From positions 558,001 to 622,000 of the forward strand of contig CP060763.1 of the NCBI GenBank assembly GCA_023205875.1: a DNA stretch of 64,000 nucleotides, given 5' to 3'. The DNA comes from Chloropicon primus (lineage: Eukaryota; Chlorophyta; Chloropicophyceae; Chloropicales; Chloropicaceae). The position numbers were made by a program, and so were the translations under genes. Below, in pieces: positions 9,531-18,590 of the stretch. Position 1 is the first letter of the stretch. Every line of letters begins with the position of its first letter. The notes below the pieces were generated by a model, which worked only from the letters and a program-made list of their open reading frames with translations, searched no databases and was not told the origin of the DNA.

Positions 9531-10609
9531 TCATCCCACCATGCTTCGCTTCCTGCCTCTCATTCGCACCTCAGAATACCTGTTGAAGGTCGACTTCCAT
9601 AGCGATGTTTCTCCCTCGTAAGCACCGAGGACCTTCTCGAAGAGTCCAGGCAAGTCCGCGTGGGCGTTCAAGAAAGCTCTCTCCATGACGTAGAGATCAA
9701 CTCCCTTGTCCTCCGGGCCGTTCTGAGCGGAGCAGTTGAAGCTCAAGCCAAAATCGATGAAGGTGATGTCCAAGCTCTCCGTCCTGATGATCATGTTCGA
9801 GGTCGTGAGGTCGCCGTGAATGAGGCTCCCGTCGTGCAAGTTCGCGACCATCTTGCCAATGGTTGCGAGGACCGTGTCGAGGTCGGCCTCGCTGTACTTG
9901 CCAGCCTTCAGCCAGTCCTTGACCATGATCCCCGGCATCTTCTCCATCACGATGCTGTTGGTCTCCTGGTCCACAAGAAGGACAGTTGGAGTCTTTATGC
10001 CAAGCTTGCGCGCTTTCATCATCCCCCTCACCTCCTGCAGGGAGGAGTCCCCCAACACGACGCACGAGACAGAGACGGAAGAGCGGACCAAAAGTGTGAG
10101 TACGTCGCCGCACCAAGCTCGGGCACAAGGGACGCGGAAGCCGTTGAGGACGCTTCTCGTGGCGGGGACTTACCATTCCCAGTCTCTGTCGCGTGAGCTT
10201 CTTGTTCAGGATGGGGTGCCGGTACATCTTGTCAAACCTCTGCTTCAGGATGGCCTTCTTCTTCCAGTACTTGGTCTCGAACACCCGCTGAAAGAAACAA
10301 AAAACGGGGAAGCGAGTCAGCGAGGGCAACAGCCGACCCAATCGCGGGGGCGCGGAGCTGGCAGATCCCTCCACGGAAGTCCTCGCACGCCGCTGCCACG
10401 CGTTGCGGCGGACGGCCTCCATCACGGCACGACTGAATGCCGTTCCGGCTGCCGAAAGAGACCAAGAGAAAAAGACGGAGAGCGAGAGCGAGAGCGAGAG
10501 AAATACTTGTTCGCTCGATGGATTCGCCACTCACCCCCTCGGCGCCCTGGCACAGGAGCCTGCATTTCGGCATGAGCCCGACCGTCTGGTCCTCCTCCTT
10601 CGTCGCCAT
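9531..10609 (-). CDS. BUD32: Bud32/PRPK kinase of the KEOPS complex
   Basis: Three exons: 10535-10609, 10174-10287 and 9531-10034, with donors GTGAGT and GTAAGT and acceptors TTTCAG and CTGCAG, all phase 0, giving 230 residues. This small atypical kinase/ATPase is part of KEOPS, which makes the t6A modification of ANN-decoding tRNAs. Exon 1 encodes the N-terminal strand (CRLLCQGAEG), exon 2 the lysine-rich RFDKMYRHPILNKKLTRQR. Exon 3 has EVRGMMKARKLGI, the catalytic IHGDLTTSNMI, the metal-binding FIDFGLS and the diagnostic basic tail RGRKRSMVG. The length is normal for the family. Its 3' end converges on the coiled-coil gene at a 65-bp gap. Confidence 0.95.
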
Positions 10610-10745
10610 GATTAATTATGGAAGATAGATGAAGAGAGATGCTTCGGAGGGGGAAGGTTTCTGTCTGTGTCTGTGTGTCTTCGTCTTCCCTTTTGTGTTG
10701 GCTGTTGGTTACTGATTAAGGGAATGCCTCCTCTGGCTTATTTAT

Positions 10746-12079
10746 TTACTTTAGGTTCATCCTGGAGGCTTTGGCTGGGTCCATGATGGAAAGGAGTTGG
10801 TCCGACTTGTCGTACATCCCCAGCAATCCTCCAGTGTGCAGGAAGAGCACGCGCTTGTTCTCCCACTCTGCTGGCTTGGAGGCCAGATCAAGCAAAAAGC
10901 GATGAAGAGCTTTGCCGGAATAAACAGGGTCCAAGACAATTCCAGTCCTCTCTGCAACCTCCTTGACGCAGGCCAGCTCTTCCTTCGTGCTTATCGCGTA
11001 ACCGGATCCTTTGGCCTGGATGGCCTCGAAGAGGTCCTCTGCTCCCGTGCCTTGGAGGGCGTCTCTGCTCCCGCCCATGTGGTCCAAAAGTTCCTGGCAG
11101 TACTCGTAGAAGTACTGAGGCGTGTCGCAGACGCCGTACGCATGAATTTTGGTCTGAAGGCCGGCCAGGTGACAGCCCAAGCCGATCCCAGCGGTCGTTC
11201 CACCGCTGCCGCAAGCCATCACGAGGTCCGTGAAATTCGTGGACATCTGCTCCATCTGCTCCGAGACCTCCTGCACGAAATTGAGGTATCCCCAAGAGCC
11301 CAGGGCGTTGGATCCCCCGACAGGGATGACGTAAGGCTTCCGGCCCTCTTCCTTGAGCCTCTGCTCCAGCTGCCTGCACAGCTCGACGCTCCCGATCCTC
11401 GTGTACTCCTCCTTGGTCACTTGGACGATGTTGGCGCCCACGAGGCGCTCCACGAGGAGGTTTCCTACCAGCCCAGGGTCTTTGTCCACCTCTGCCCTCG
11501 AGTTCCTCAGGATGAGATAAGTGTCGAGACCCACGTAACGCGCTGCGACGGCAGTTGCCCTGCAGTGATTGGACTGGGAGAGAGAGAGAGAGAGAGACGG
11601 AAGTTGGCAAGTCAGAGATCTTCACCCACGCGAGTTCATTTCACATTCCGAGAGAGATCCCCACCCCTCACCTGAATTCCTCCAATGGTGATGATAGTGT
11701 CACACCCCTTCGCCTTGGCCTCCGCGAGGAGGAACTCCAGCTTTCGAACTTTGTTCCCGCTCAGCTGCATGCCGGTAAGGTCGTCCCGCTTGATGTAGAC
11801 CTCGCACCCTTTTGGCAATCTCGGCAAGTTCCAGCGATGTATCGGCGTTGGGAACTGGCCCAACCTCACTCGACCGTTCGAGGGTTGCTTCAATGGCGAA
11901 CCTTCCAGCCATGCCGGAGCCGCGTACGGCACCTCAAGCTCGAACATCCCAATACGTGCTGCCGCTGTTGTCCGCGTCCTCGTTGACGTCGTCGATCGAT
12001 AAGGTCCCTGAATCCCTCCGCCTGTCCTTCCTCGCCCCTGGTGTCTTCTCGTGACCCGAGTCGAGAGGCGCAGCAGCAT
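10746..12079 (-). CDS. D-cysteine desulfhydrase (PLP-dependent, ACC deaminase family)
   Basis: Two exons: 11672-12079 and 10746-11573, joined in phase 0 with donor GTGAGG and acceptor CTCCCAG after a CT-rich tract, giving 411 residues. It breaks D-cysteine (and possibly related substrates) into pyruvate, H2S and ammonia using pyridoxal phosphate. Residues 1-45 are Arg/Ser/Thr-rich and look like an organelle transit peptide. The PLP-lysine region is IKRDDLTGMQLSGNKVRKLE, with SNHCRATA opening exon 2, the conserved motif that follows. ACGSGGTTAGIGLG is the phosphate-binding loop and VYSGKAL lies near the C-terminus. ACC deaminase proper is the alternative; this eukaryotic branch is usually D-cysteine desulfhydrase. 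Confidence 0.88.
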
Positions 12080-12223
12080 GGCTGACGAACGCCCGCTTTT
12101 TTGCTTTTGCTCAGGGGAACCAGGAGGAGGAGCAGAGAGAGGGAGAGAGAAGGGGGACGAGAGCGCGCGGAGGGGAGAGAGGGAGATGGAGGACCGGGAA
12201 GAAGGAAACGTCTTCTCTTGCTC

Positions 12224-12275
12224 TTTCGAAAGAGCCCTCGCTCGAAAGAAACGGCGGTCTGGTGAGGACCTGACG
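12224..12275 (+). promoter_or_regulatory. Promoter-proximal repeat element, copy B
   Basis: Begins with the palindromic core CTCTTTCGAAAGAG and continues CCTCGCTCGAAAG, GGTGAGGACC. It aligns without gaps over 50 bases with the element at 24321-24370 (about three quarters identical). Roughly 190 bp before the next copy. Confidence 0.5.
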
Positions 12276-12411
12276 AGCACGAAACGAGAGAGAGAGGGGC
12301 AGAAAGAAAGAGATCGAGGAGAAAACCGAGGAGGGGAGGCGACGACGAGGGCGGGAGTTTGTGCCGGGGGGGGTTCGAGTGATCGACGAGCGGAATTTTC
12401 GTCCCTTGATC

Positions 12412-12463
12412 ATTCGAAAGAGCCGTCGCGCGACAAGAAATGACTTAGTGGTGAGGATCTGAG
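12412..12463 (+). promoter_or_regulatory. Promoter-proximal repeat element, copy C
   Basis: Starts ATTCGAAAGAGCCGTCGC and ends GTGAGGATCTGAGG. The GAGGATCTGA box at 12453-12462 lies 45 bp before the ankyrin gene ATG at 12507. It matches copy B at 12224 with one base inserted. Confidence 0.55.
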
Positions 12464-12506
12464 GAGCACGAAGGAGAGAAAGTACAAAGTAACGCTCGAG
12501 GCGACT

Positions 12507-13244
12507 ATGCTCGAGGTGACTATGAGTGAGACGAGGGAGAGCGAGAGGCAGGGGAGGGAGGCCAAGCATGCGTTGGAGGTGTTGCCAGGTAGTGCATGGC
12601 GCATCGTCGGCAACCATGTGGCCGACTACGACCGCCTCGCTTTTGGATTGACTTGCAGGACGCTCCTCGAGGCGGTGACGACGGCGGCGAGCCCCGAGTG
12701 GAAGAAGAAGGCTCTTCCTCTGAGGACTGACCTGAAGAGAAGGCGGTTGTTCAAGCAGATGCCTTGCTTCAGCGTGGGTTGGTTCCAGTGGGTCTTTCGG
12801 TCGTTCGAGAGGAAGAAGGGGGCTACCGTACAGAGAGACAACGAATGCAGCAACTACCTGTACGACGGTGACCTGGTATATCTCGCTGCTTTCCAGGGCA
12901 GCAAGAAGGTGATGAAGTGGTTGGCGAGTCAAGGGATCCCTTTGGATATCTATCGCGAGGATTATGTAATAGTAGCAACTGTAGCAGCCGCTGGCGGAGG
13001 CCACATTGATGTGCTGGAATGGTTGAGGAGCGGGGGTTGCGAGTTTGATGATTGCACCTGTGCTGCTGCAGCTCGGGGAGGTCACCTTCACATTCTGCAG
13101 TGGTTGCGAAGCCACTGCGGGACACCTTGGGACAAGTGGACTTGTTCTTGGGCAGCTCAAGGAGGCCACCTTGAGGTTCTGCAGTGGGCTCGAAGGCAGG
13201 ATCCACCTTGCCCTTGGGACCCAAACATTTGCATAAGCGCATAA
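12507..13244 (+). CDS. Ankyrin-repeat protein with F-box-like N-terminus, probably frameshifted near its end
   Basis: 245 residues from ATG 12507; ATG 12522 (MSETRESE) is equally possible. The N-terminal LEVLPGSAWRIVGNHVADYD and LAFGLTCRTL resemble an F-box-like helix set. From about residue 110 there are ankyrin-type repeats with the pattern GGHxxVLxWLRSxGCxxDxxTCAxAA, such as GGHIDVLEWLRSGGCEFDD and GGHLHILQWLRSHCGTPWD. The reading frame ends abruptly inside a repeat, at a stop created by a perfect 8-bp tandem duplication (GCATAAGC at 13231-13238 and 13239-13246). With one copy the frame would continue for 18 codons (GAKSFHHQQVIDWIKANS) to a stop at 13301-13303, completing a repeat-like end. 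The partner and target are unknown. Confidence 0.75.
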   Translation: MLEVTMSETRESERQGREAKHALEVLPGSAWRIVGNHVADYDRLAFGLTCRTLLEAVTTAASPEWKKKALPLRTDLKRRRLFKQMPCFSVGWFQWVFRSFERKKGATVQRDNECSNYLYDGDLVYLAAFQGSKKVMKWLASQGIPLDIYREDYVIVATVAAAGGGHIDVLEWLRSGGCEFDDCTCAAAARGGHLHILQWLRSHCGTPWDKWTCSWAAQGGHLEVLQWARRQDPPCPWDPNICISA

Positions 13245-13246
13245 GC
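13231..13246 (+). repeat. 8-bp perfect tandem duplication in ankyrin gene
   Basis: GCATAAGC occurs twice in direct contact. The second copy supplies the in-frame TAA at 13242-13244. See the ankyrin gene entry for its effect. Confidence 0.9.
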
Positions 13247-13632
13247 GGGGCGAAGTCCTTTCACCACCAGCAAGTCATCGATTGGATCAAGGCCAATTCT
13301 TAACCAAGACAATGATGTGTTACCAACCTGTCATCGACCTTAGCTTTCCTTCCTGCCCTCCCTCCTCCTCTCATCTCTGTCTCTGTCTCTCTCTCTCTGA
13401 TTCCCGCATGCAAAGGGGGAAAGAAAAAAAAACGGTCTGGTGGCTGTGGGCTTCCAAGGGAAAGAGGATGATCTTGCACTACTACTGCTACTTATTAAAA
13501 AACTTCCCGGCCTTGATGCCTTGCTCCCCCCCTTAAAACTTATTGCTAAAAACTGGTTGTGGGTCGTCGGCCTCGTCGTCGTCGTTCGCTCGTTCGCTCG
13601 TTCGTCGTTGTTGTTGTACAAAAGGTCCGGAC
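13245..13632. other. Convergent 3' region, ankyrin gene / STY-like kinase
   Basis: 388 bp between two 3' ends. The first 59 bases probably encoded the original ankyrin C-terminus. The rest has CT-rich and CGTT-rich simple stretches and nothing coding that I can support. Confidence 0.4.
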
Positions 13633-15549
13633 CTACTTTAGGATCCTGCTGAGCAGGCCGGTGAAGGAGTTCTTGGGCGACGACGTCCCGTTCCCTTTCC
13701 CTACGACCTTGGCGGCCTCGGACTTGCTGACGTTCTCCATCGCGTCCTCGAGGCTCCTCTGAATCTCCTCGAAGGTGGGCCTCTTGTCCGGGTCCGACTC
13801 CCAGCACTGCTCCATGAGCCGCGCCATCTGGGAGCAGCAAGACTGCGGGATTTTGGGCCTCACCCCGTGCTTGGCCACCCCAATCGCCGCCTGGATCGGG
13901 CTGAGGAGCTCGTAGGGGCTCTTGCCGTCCGCCATGATCTCCCACAGCAAGACGCCGAACGAGTACACGTCGGCCTTGGAGTTGTAGGGCTTGTGCTCGA
14001 TGACCTCGGGGGCCATCCACCTGTAGGTCCCCGTCTCGGCCGTCATGACCTCGTCGTTCCGGGGCAGGAGCCTGGCCACTCCAAAGTCGCCGATCTTGAG
14101 GACGCCCGACTCCGACATGAGCACGTTCGCGGCCTTCAAGTCCCGGTGCACGATGCTCTTGGAGGCCAGGAACACCATGCCCTTGCAGATGTCCAGGGCC
14201 ATCTTGAGCTTCTCCTGCGTCGGGAGCTTGGGGTGCTTCTGCAGGAAGGACTTGAGGTTCCCGTTGCCCATGAACTCGTAAATGATGCAGACCCGCTCCC
14301 CCTTGGTGCAAGCCCCGATGAACTCCACGATGTTCTCGTGCTTGAGCTCCGAGATGATGCTGATCTCCTGGGCGAACTCCTTGATGTACTCGAACTCCTT
14401 GTTGAAGTCGCTCTTGATGTACTTGATGGCGACGACGTCCCCGTTGAAGGTTCCCTTGTGGATCGCCCCGAAGCCCCCCTGGCCCACCTTCTTGGACAGC
14501 AGGAGCTTGTCCGGGTCCACCTCCCAGTCGGCCACCGAGGTCTGCTGGACGTCCAGCTTGGCCTTCCAAAGGTTGAGGAAGGAGGAGCCCCTCCTCATGC
14601 CGCCGTGGCCCTTCTGGGCCGCGGAGGCGGCCGCCGCCGCCACCGCCTCAGGTCCCTCGTCGCTGCTGTCGCTCGCCCTCCTCTGCGCGCCGCCAGCCCC
14701 CCTGGCCGCGCTCGCCTTGCCGCCCGGGCCGCCCGAGGGGGCCGGCGCCCCCTTGCCCGCCGACGCGGCGTCCACCGGGAAGAGCCCCCTCGAGTCCAGG
14801 GAGAACCTCGCGTGGAACAGGTTGTCCAGGGCGGTCAGGTGCTGGGAGGTGACCCGGCCCTGGTCCTGCAGGACGAACCAGTACAGGTGGTACCCGTCCT
14901 GCGTGGTGAACCCGTGGGTCTCCGCCACCAACAGCCCGGTGGTGGCGATGGTCCCGTACACCGTCCCCAGCGAGGCCGGGGAGGACCCCATGGCGACGGT
15001 GAGCTCGTAGCAGTCCTGCATCGCGATGCCGTTGTTGCTGCTCGTCCTACTCTCCTTGGCCGCCGCGAGGCCCGTCAGGTCGTCCTGGGACCCCAGCGAG
15101 CTCAGGCTCGTGCCGTACCTCTGGGGGCTCTCCAGGTACGAGTCCTTCCCCGTGGGGGTCGCCGACACGATCCGGTGGGTAGTCCCTGGCGTCTCTATCG
15201 GGATGTAGGCCGACGGCTTCAGCTCCCCCCTCGCGGCCTCGCTGCTGCAAGTGACCTCGTTCCCGGGGTCCTTGGTCGGCAGGTTCGCCACGACCGCCCG
15301 AAGGCAGTGCGCGATCTGCCCCCCCCGGTTCCTCGAGTCCTCCAGCAGGCTGATGTGCATCAGGATCTCCGACAGGGCGTCCTTCACCGCGACCCCGTAC
15401 CGCTTCGGGAGGCTCCTGAAGTGGTCGCACACCAGGCGCTCGTTCTCGCTGGAGACCTCGATGCCGCTCTCCCGCAGCCTCTCCACGACCCTCGTGCCCA
15501 TCGAGGAGGAGGAGTAGTAGGAAATAATGGTGGAGGAAGTGGACTTCAT
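13633..15549 (-). CDS. ACT-domain Raf-like protein kinase (STY8/17/46-like)
   Basis: 638 residues from ATG 15549; ATG 15501 (MGTRVVERL) is an equally good start. The N-terminal VVERLRESGIEV and DHFRSLPKRYGVAVKDALSE match the start of plant STY8/STY17/STY46 kinases. An ACT domain follows at about 195-255 (YELTVAMGSSPASLGTVYGT, HGFTTQDGYHLYWFVLQD). After an Ala/Gly-rich linker the tyrosine-kinase-like Ser/Thr kinase domain spans about 345-610: GQGGFGAIHKG, VAIKYIK, VHRDLKAANVL, IGDFGVA and GTYRWMAPEV, all catalytic residues present. In plants these cytosolic kinases phosphorylate chloroplast transit peptides; that role here is inferred from homology. No introns. Confidence 0.9.
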   Translation of the reverse strand: MKSTSSTIISYYSSSSMGTRVVERLRESGIEVSSENERLVCDHFRSLPKRYGVAVKDALSEILMHISLLEDSRNRGGQIAHCLRAVVANLPTKDPGNEVTCSSEAARGELKPSAYIPIETPGTTHRIVSATPTGKDSYLESPQRYGTSLSSLGSQDDLTGLAAAKESRTSSNNGIAMQDCYELTVAMGSSPASLGTVYGTIATTGLLVAETHGFTTQDGYHLYWFVLQDQGRVTSQHLTALDNLFHARFSLDSRGLFPVDAASAGKGAPAPSGGPGGKASAARGAGGAQRRASDSSDEGPEAVAAAAASAAQKGHGGMRRGSSFLNLWKAKLDVQQTSVADWEVDPDKLLLSKKVGQGGFGAIHKGTFNGDVVAIKYIKSDFNKEFEYIKEFAQEISIISELKHENIVEFIGACTKGERVCIIYEFMGNGNLKSFLQKHPKLPTQEKLKMALDICKGMVFLASKSIVHRDLKAANVLMSESGVLKIGDFGVARLLPRNDEVMTAETGTYRWMAPEVIEHKPYNSKADVYSFGVLLWEIMADGKSPYELLSPIQAAIGVAKHGVRPKIPQSCCSQMARLMEQCWESDPDKRPTFEEIQRSLEDAMENVSKSEAAKVVGKGNGTSSPKNSFTGLLSRILK

Positions 15550-16218
15550 TTCTTGCTACTACTTCTGGTCTCCTCGCCCTCCCCCTCGAGCCTCCCCCCC
15601 GCTCGGTTCGAGCCCACCACAATCGTTGCCAACCAAGTCTTTTAAGTCTTTCACGTGAACGTTCACGTGAGAGAGTCCATGCGAGAGCACACAAACCGCG
15701 AACGAAGGCCAAGCCAAGAACCCCACCGTACAAAGACAAAACCCAGCCCACCGCACACACCTCGCCTCACGTCGCGTCGTCGTCGTCGTCTCTGTTTGTG
15801 GTCCCTTCACAGCCGTGGCCAACGAGGGCGCGCTGTGGATCGAATTCGATTTCGTAGATCCTCTGACTCTCTGATTCGCCCCGAGATATCACTGGAGTTT
15901 CTACTTGAGAGACCCCCTGGTCGCTTGGAGCGAGCAAAGGGTGTAAAACGTGTTGCGCTGAGGTGGCGATAGGGCGAGACATCCTTGGATCCGGGACAGA
16001 CATAACGGACGTAACGGACGTAACGGCAGAGCAGACAGACACATTAGGGGGTTGACTTCCTGGGCGTTTCTTCTTCGCGGGGCTTGACGACGTTGTTGGG
16101 GGTTGGGGTTTGGTGTGCGTTGCGCAATTGTTCGTCTCGTCTCGTCTCTTTCTCTGTGTGAGACCGCGGTTTTACAGATACACACCACCACCACCACCAC
16201 CTCTCCTCGGCGTCCGCG
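15550..16218. promoter_or_regulatory. Divergent promoter region, STY-like kinase / hydroxyacyl-CoA dehydrogenase
   Basis: 669 bp between start codons. It contains the double G-box palindrome at 15651-15670 (separate entry) and three near-perfect 9-bp units of ACGGACGTA around 16002-16028. No coding is apparent. Confidence 0.5.
15651..15670. promoter_or_regulatory. Perfect 20-bp palindrome holding two CACGTG G-boxes
   Basis: TCACGTGAACGTTCACGTGA equals its own reverse complement and contains two CACGTG hexamers 8 bp apart around an AACGTT centre. CACGTG is the classic bZIP/bHLH target in green plants. It lies about 100 bp upstream of the STY-like kinase ATG and about 550 bp from the dehydrogenase ATG. 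Protein binding is inferred. Confidence 0.6.
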
Positions 16219-17346
16219 ATGTACGTCGCCCTCCGCCGCGGCTTGCTGGAGGGCTCGTCGACCAGGCTCCTGAAAACCACGACCTTGTTGTCGTCGTCGT
16301 CGTTCTCCTCCTCGTCGGCGTCGGGCATCGCTCGGGTCGCGGTTGTGGGCTCTGGGACGTTGGGCACCCAAGTCAGCCTGCAGACGGCGTTGTGCGGGTT
16401 CGAGGTGAGGGTGCTGGACACCTCCCCCGCCGCGCTGGACAAGTGCGCCGCGGTGCACAAGAGCCTGCTAAAGATGTACGTGGAGCGCTCGAACCCCGAG
16501 CACCCGGAGGGCCAGGCCAGGGCGTGGAGGGGGATCGCGAAGCCCGGGGAATCGGCCTCTCAAGTCGCTTCCGAGACCCTGAGGCGCATCAGGTACACGA
16601 CGAGCGCGGAGGAGGCCCTGAGAGGGTGCGACCTGGTCTCTGAGAACGTACCAGAGATCCCGGAGATCAAGTCCGCGACGTACCAGAAGCTCCACGAGCA
16701 CTGCCCTTCGCACACCATCTTCACGACCAACTCGTCCACGCTTCTGCCTAGCCAGTTCGCCTCCCTCACGGGAAGGAGCAGTCAGTTCCTGGCGCTCCAC
16801 TTTGCCAATGGCATTTGGGACGCGAACATCGCCGAGGTGATGCCTCACGCCGGAGGAGAAGCTCCTGCAAAGGGGGCAGAGGGCACGGACCCCGAAGTGG
16901 TCGACCGCGTCCTCCGCTTTGCCGAGGAGATCAGGATGGTTCCGTTCACCCTAACGAAGGAGCAGAGTGGCTATATCATCAATTCTCTTCTCGTACCTTG
17001 GTTGCACTCCAGCCTCAGCCTGGTGAGAAAGGGGGTGAGCTCCCCCAGGGACGTGGACAGGGCGTGGCTGATCTCCGTGGGCGGGTTCCGCGGCCCGCCC
17101 GGGGCGGTCAAGGGCCCGTTCCAGATCATGGACATCATCGGCCTGCCCATCGTGAGCCACATCATGAGCTACTGGGGGACGCAGCTGAAGGACGAGCAGA
17201 TGAGAGCCAACGGCGCCTTCGTCAAGGAGAACTACGTCGACAGAGGAAAGCTCGGCATCATGAACCTAAACCCTCTCAGCGACGAGGCGGAGGGGTTCTA
17301 CTCTTACCCGAACCCGGAGTTCTTGAGGGCCGACTTTCTCGACTAG
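16219..17346 (+). CDS. 3-hydroxyacyl-CoA dehydrogenase
   Basis: 375 residues. It should oxidise 3-hydroxyacyl-CoA to 3-ketoacyl-CoA with NAD+, a step in fatty-acid or branched-chain breakdown. Residues 1-35 are Arg/Ser/Thr/Leu-rich, like a mitochondrial presequence. The NAD-binding loop is VAVVGSGTLG (about 38-47). LALHFANGIWDANIAEVM carries the catalytic His-Glu pair region of the family. QSGYIINSLLVPWLHSSLSL opens the C-terminal helical domain, and GPFQIMDIIGLPIVSHIM is characteristic of it. It is a single-function enzyme with no hydratase domain. The start ATG at 16219 follows a CAC-repeat leader. It converges on the PRA1 gene. Confidence 0.92.
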   Translation: MYVALRRGLLEGSSTRLLKTTTLLSSSSFSSSSASGIARVAVVGSGTLGTQVSLQTALCGFEVRVLDTSPAALDKCAAVHKSLLKMYVERSNPEHPEGQARAWRGIAKPGESASQVASETLRRIRYTTSAEEALRGCDLVSENVPEIPEIKSATYQKLHEHCPSHTIFTTNSSTLLPSQFASLTGRSSQFLALHFANGIWDANIAEVMPHAGGEAPAKGAEGTDPEVVDRVLRFAEEIRMVPFTLTKEQSGYIINSLLVPWLHSSLSLVRKGVSSPRDVDRAWLISVGGFRGPPGAVKGPFQIMDIIGLPIVSHIMSYWGTQLKDEQMRANGAFVKENYVDRGKLGIMNLNPLSDEAEGFYSYPNPEFLRADFLD

Positions 17347-17431
17347 AAAACCATAAAATTGGTGCTACTACTTGAATAATCAATCATTCATTCACCTTAC
17401 TACTACTTGCGACTTCTTCCTCCTCAGCTCC

Positions 17432-18130
17432 TCAGCTCTTGGTGCTGGTGAACATGTTTTGCATGACGATCCCAGCCGCGCCGATCGCGTCCACGCTGGG
17501 CCCGCCGGCCTCGACGTCCGGACCGTCCGCGTCGAACATGTCGTTCCTGTCCATGAGGCTGCCGTGGGCCACGACCGCGGCAGCTCCGAAGAGGAAGGCC
17601 GTGAAGGCCGCCGAGGCCGCGTTCGAGAAGAAGAAGATCAGGATGAAGCTCCCGACCCCAAGGAGGACCCTCTGCTCCGTGGGCGAGTACTCCTTCCCGA
17701 GCACCTTGAGGCTCCCCTCGGCGTTGGGCCGAAGCCAAACCACCCAGGACCAGAGCAAAGCGAGGAACACGCAGAGGGAAAAGCTGTAGAAGCTCCTGAG
17801 AAGCATGGTGACCGTCATCACCGCGGTCATCACCACGATGTAGTTCACCCTGAAGTGCTTCCAGTTGGCTCTCACGTGGCTCGTGGCCTGCCCCATAGTC
17901 TTCGGGACCCTCGCCTGCCTGACGTCGAAGAACTCCACCCAAGACCGCGCCGTCTTCACGAAACCTTTCGTGGAAGCGAACGTGTTGTAGGCGAACCGCT
18001 TCAGCTTCGCTACCGGAGTGTCGTCCCCTTCGCTCCCGCTCCCGCTGCTCGTTCCGCCGAGCGGGGCACTCATGAACTCAGGCGTCCTCAACGGCACCTC
18101 CTCCGCTTTCTGCGTCGCAGCCGTCGCCAT
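17432..18130 (-). CDS. PRA1 (prenylated Rab acceptor) family membrane protein
   Basis: 232 residues from ATG 18130 (MATAATQKAEEVP...). An in-frame stretch to 18157 is less likely. After an acidic Ser/Gly linker, residues around 60-200 show the PRA1 layout: VRANWKHFRVNYIVVMTAVM leads into two pairs of hydrophobic segments (SFYSFSLCVFLALLWSWVVW; RVLLGVGSFILIFFFSNAAS), with a short polar hinge between them. These ER/Golgi proteins bind prenylated Rab GTPases and act in vesicle traffic. The C-terminus (DRNDMFDADGPDVEAGGPSV) is acidic, as usual. A TTTCGAAAGAG palindrome lies 20-40 bp before the start on this strand. Confidence 0.82.
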   Translation of the reverse strand: MATAATQKAEEVPLRTPEFMSAPLGGTSSGSGSEGDDTPVAKLKRFAYNTFASTKGFVKTARSWVEFFDVRQARVPKTMGQATSHVRANWKHFRVNYIVVMTAVMTVTMLLRSFYSFSLCVFLALLWSWVVWLRPNAEGSLKVLGKEYSPTEQRVLLGVGSFILIFFFSNAASAAFTAFLFGAAAVVAHGSLMDRNDMFDADGPDVEAGGPSVDAIGAAGIVMQNMFTSTKS

Positions 18131-18590
18131 CCTTCCTTCCTCCTCTCGACCGACCACTCTTTCGAAAGAGAAAGATCAATCCGAGACGCTTCCAATGACT
18201 GACCAAACACTCTCCCTCTCCCCTTCCCTCTTCGCCCTCCCGCTCGCCTCCACTCTCTCGTTCAGCGTCGTCAGCAGCAGCGCGCGCTCCTGTGCAACGA
18301 CGACAAAAGGGAGACCAGCCCAAGCGGCGTGTGTCGTCGGCCGTCGGGCGGCTTTAGGGTACGTCTTGCCGTGGAGAGGGTGAGACCAGGGAGACCATCT
18401 GAAGCGCCTTGTCGAGGTCTTTCTGTAGAGCGTCTGGTGGAAGGATTTGACACCCGGAGTGGTCGTGCAGCCTTCGAGGAAGGGATCCAAGGGGTGGCTG
18501 CCGAGTGCTCGAGGAGGGGATCGAGAGGGGCAGTGCTTGGCCTGAGGGAGGTTGAGGTTAGAGGAGGGGAGCGTGATTGGCGAGAGAGTC
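18131..18590. promoter_or_regulatory. Divergent promoter region, PRA1 / nardilysin-like protease
   Basis: 460 bp. Near the PRA1 side is CTCTTTCGAAAGAG (about 18156-18169). Toward the protease gene GCGTCTGGTGGAAGGATTTG (18430-18449) resembles the last part of the promoter-proximal element at 24351-24370, although it is farther (about 140 bp) from its ATG. No coding seen. Confidence 0.45.

Larger units (their letters stand above)
12080..12506. promoter_or_regulatory. Divergent promoter region with duplicated TTTCGAAAG element
   Basis: 427 bp between D-cysteine desulfhydrase and the ankyrin gene. It contains two copies of an approximately 52-bp plus-oriented element (annotated separately at 12224-12275 and 12412-12463) and GA-rich stretches. 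No coding seen. Confidence 0.5.

Noticed and set aside
9660-10575. Plus-strand frames opposite Bud32
   Set aside because: They cross the Bud32 exons and introns antisense and show no conserved features.
12111-13169. 352-codon minus-strand frame over the ankyrin gene
   Set aside because: Antisense shadow of the ankyrin repeats and GA-rich promoter; Leu/Ser/Pro-rich with no domain.
15604-15616. GGTTCGAGCCC as a possible tRNA B box
   Set aside because: No matching A box or cloverleaf upstream; it lies in the STY-like kinase promoter.
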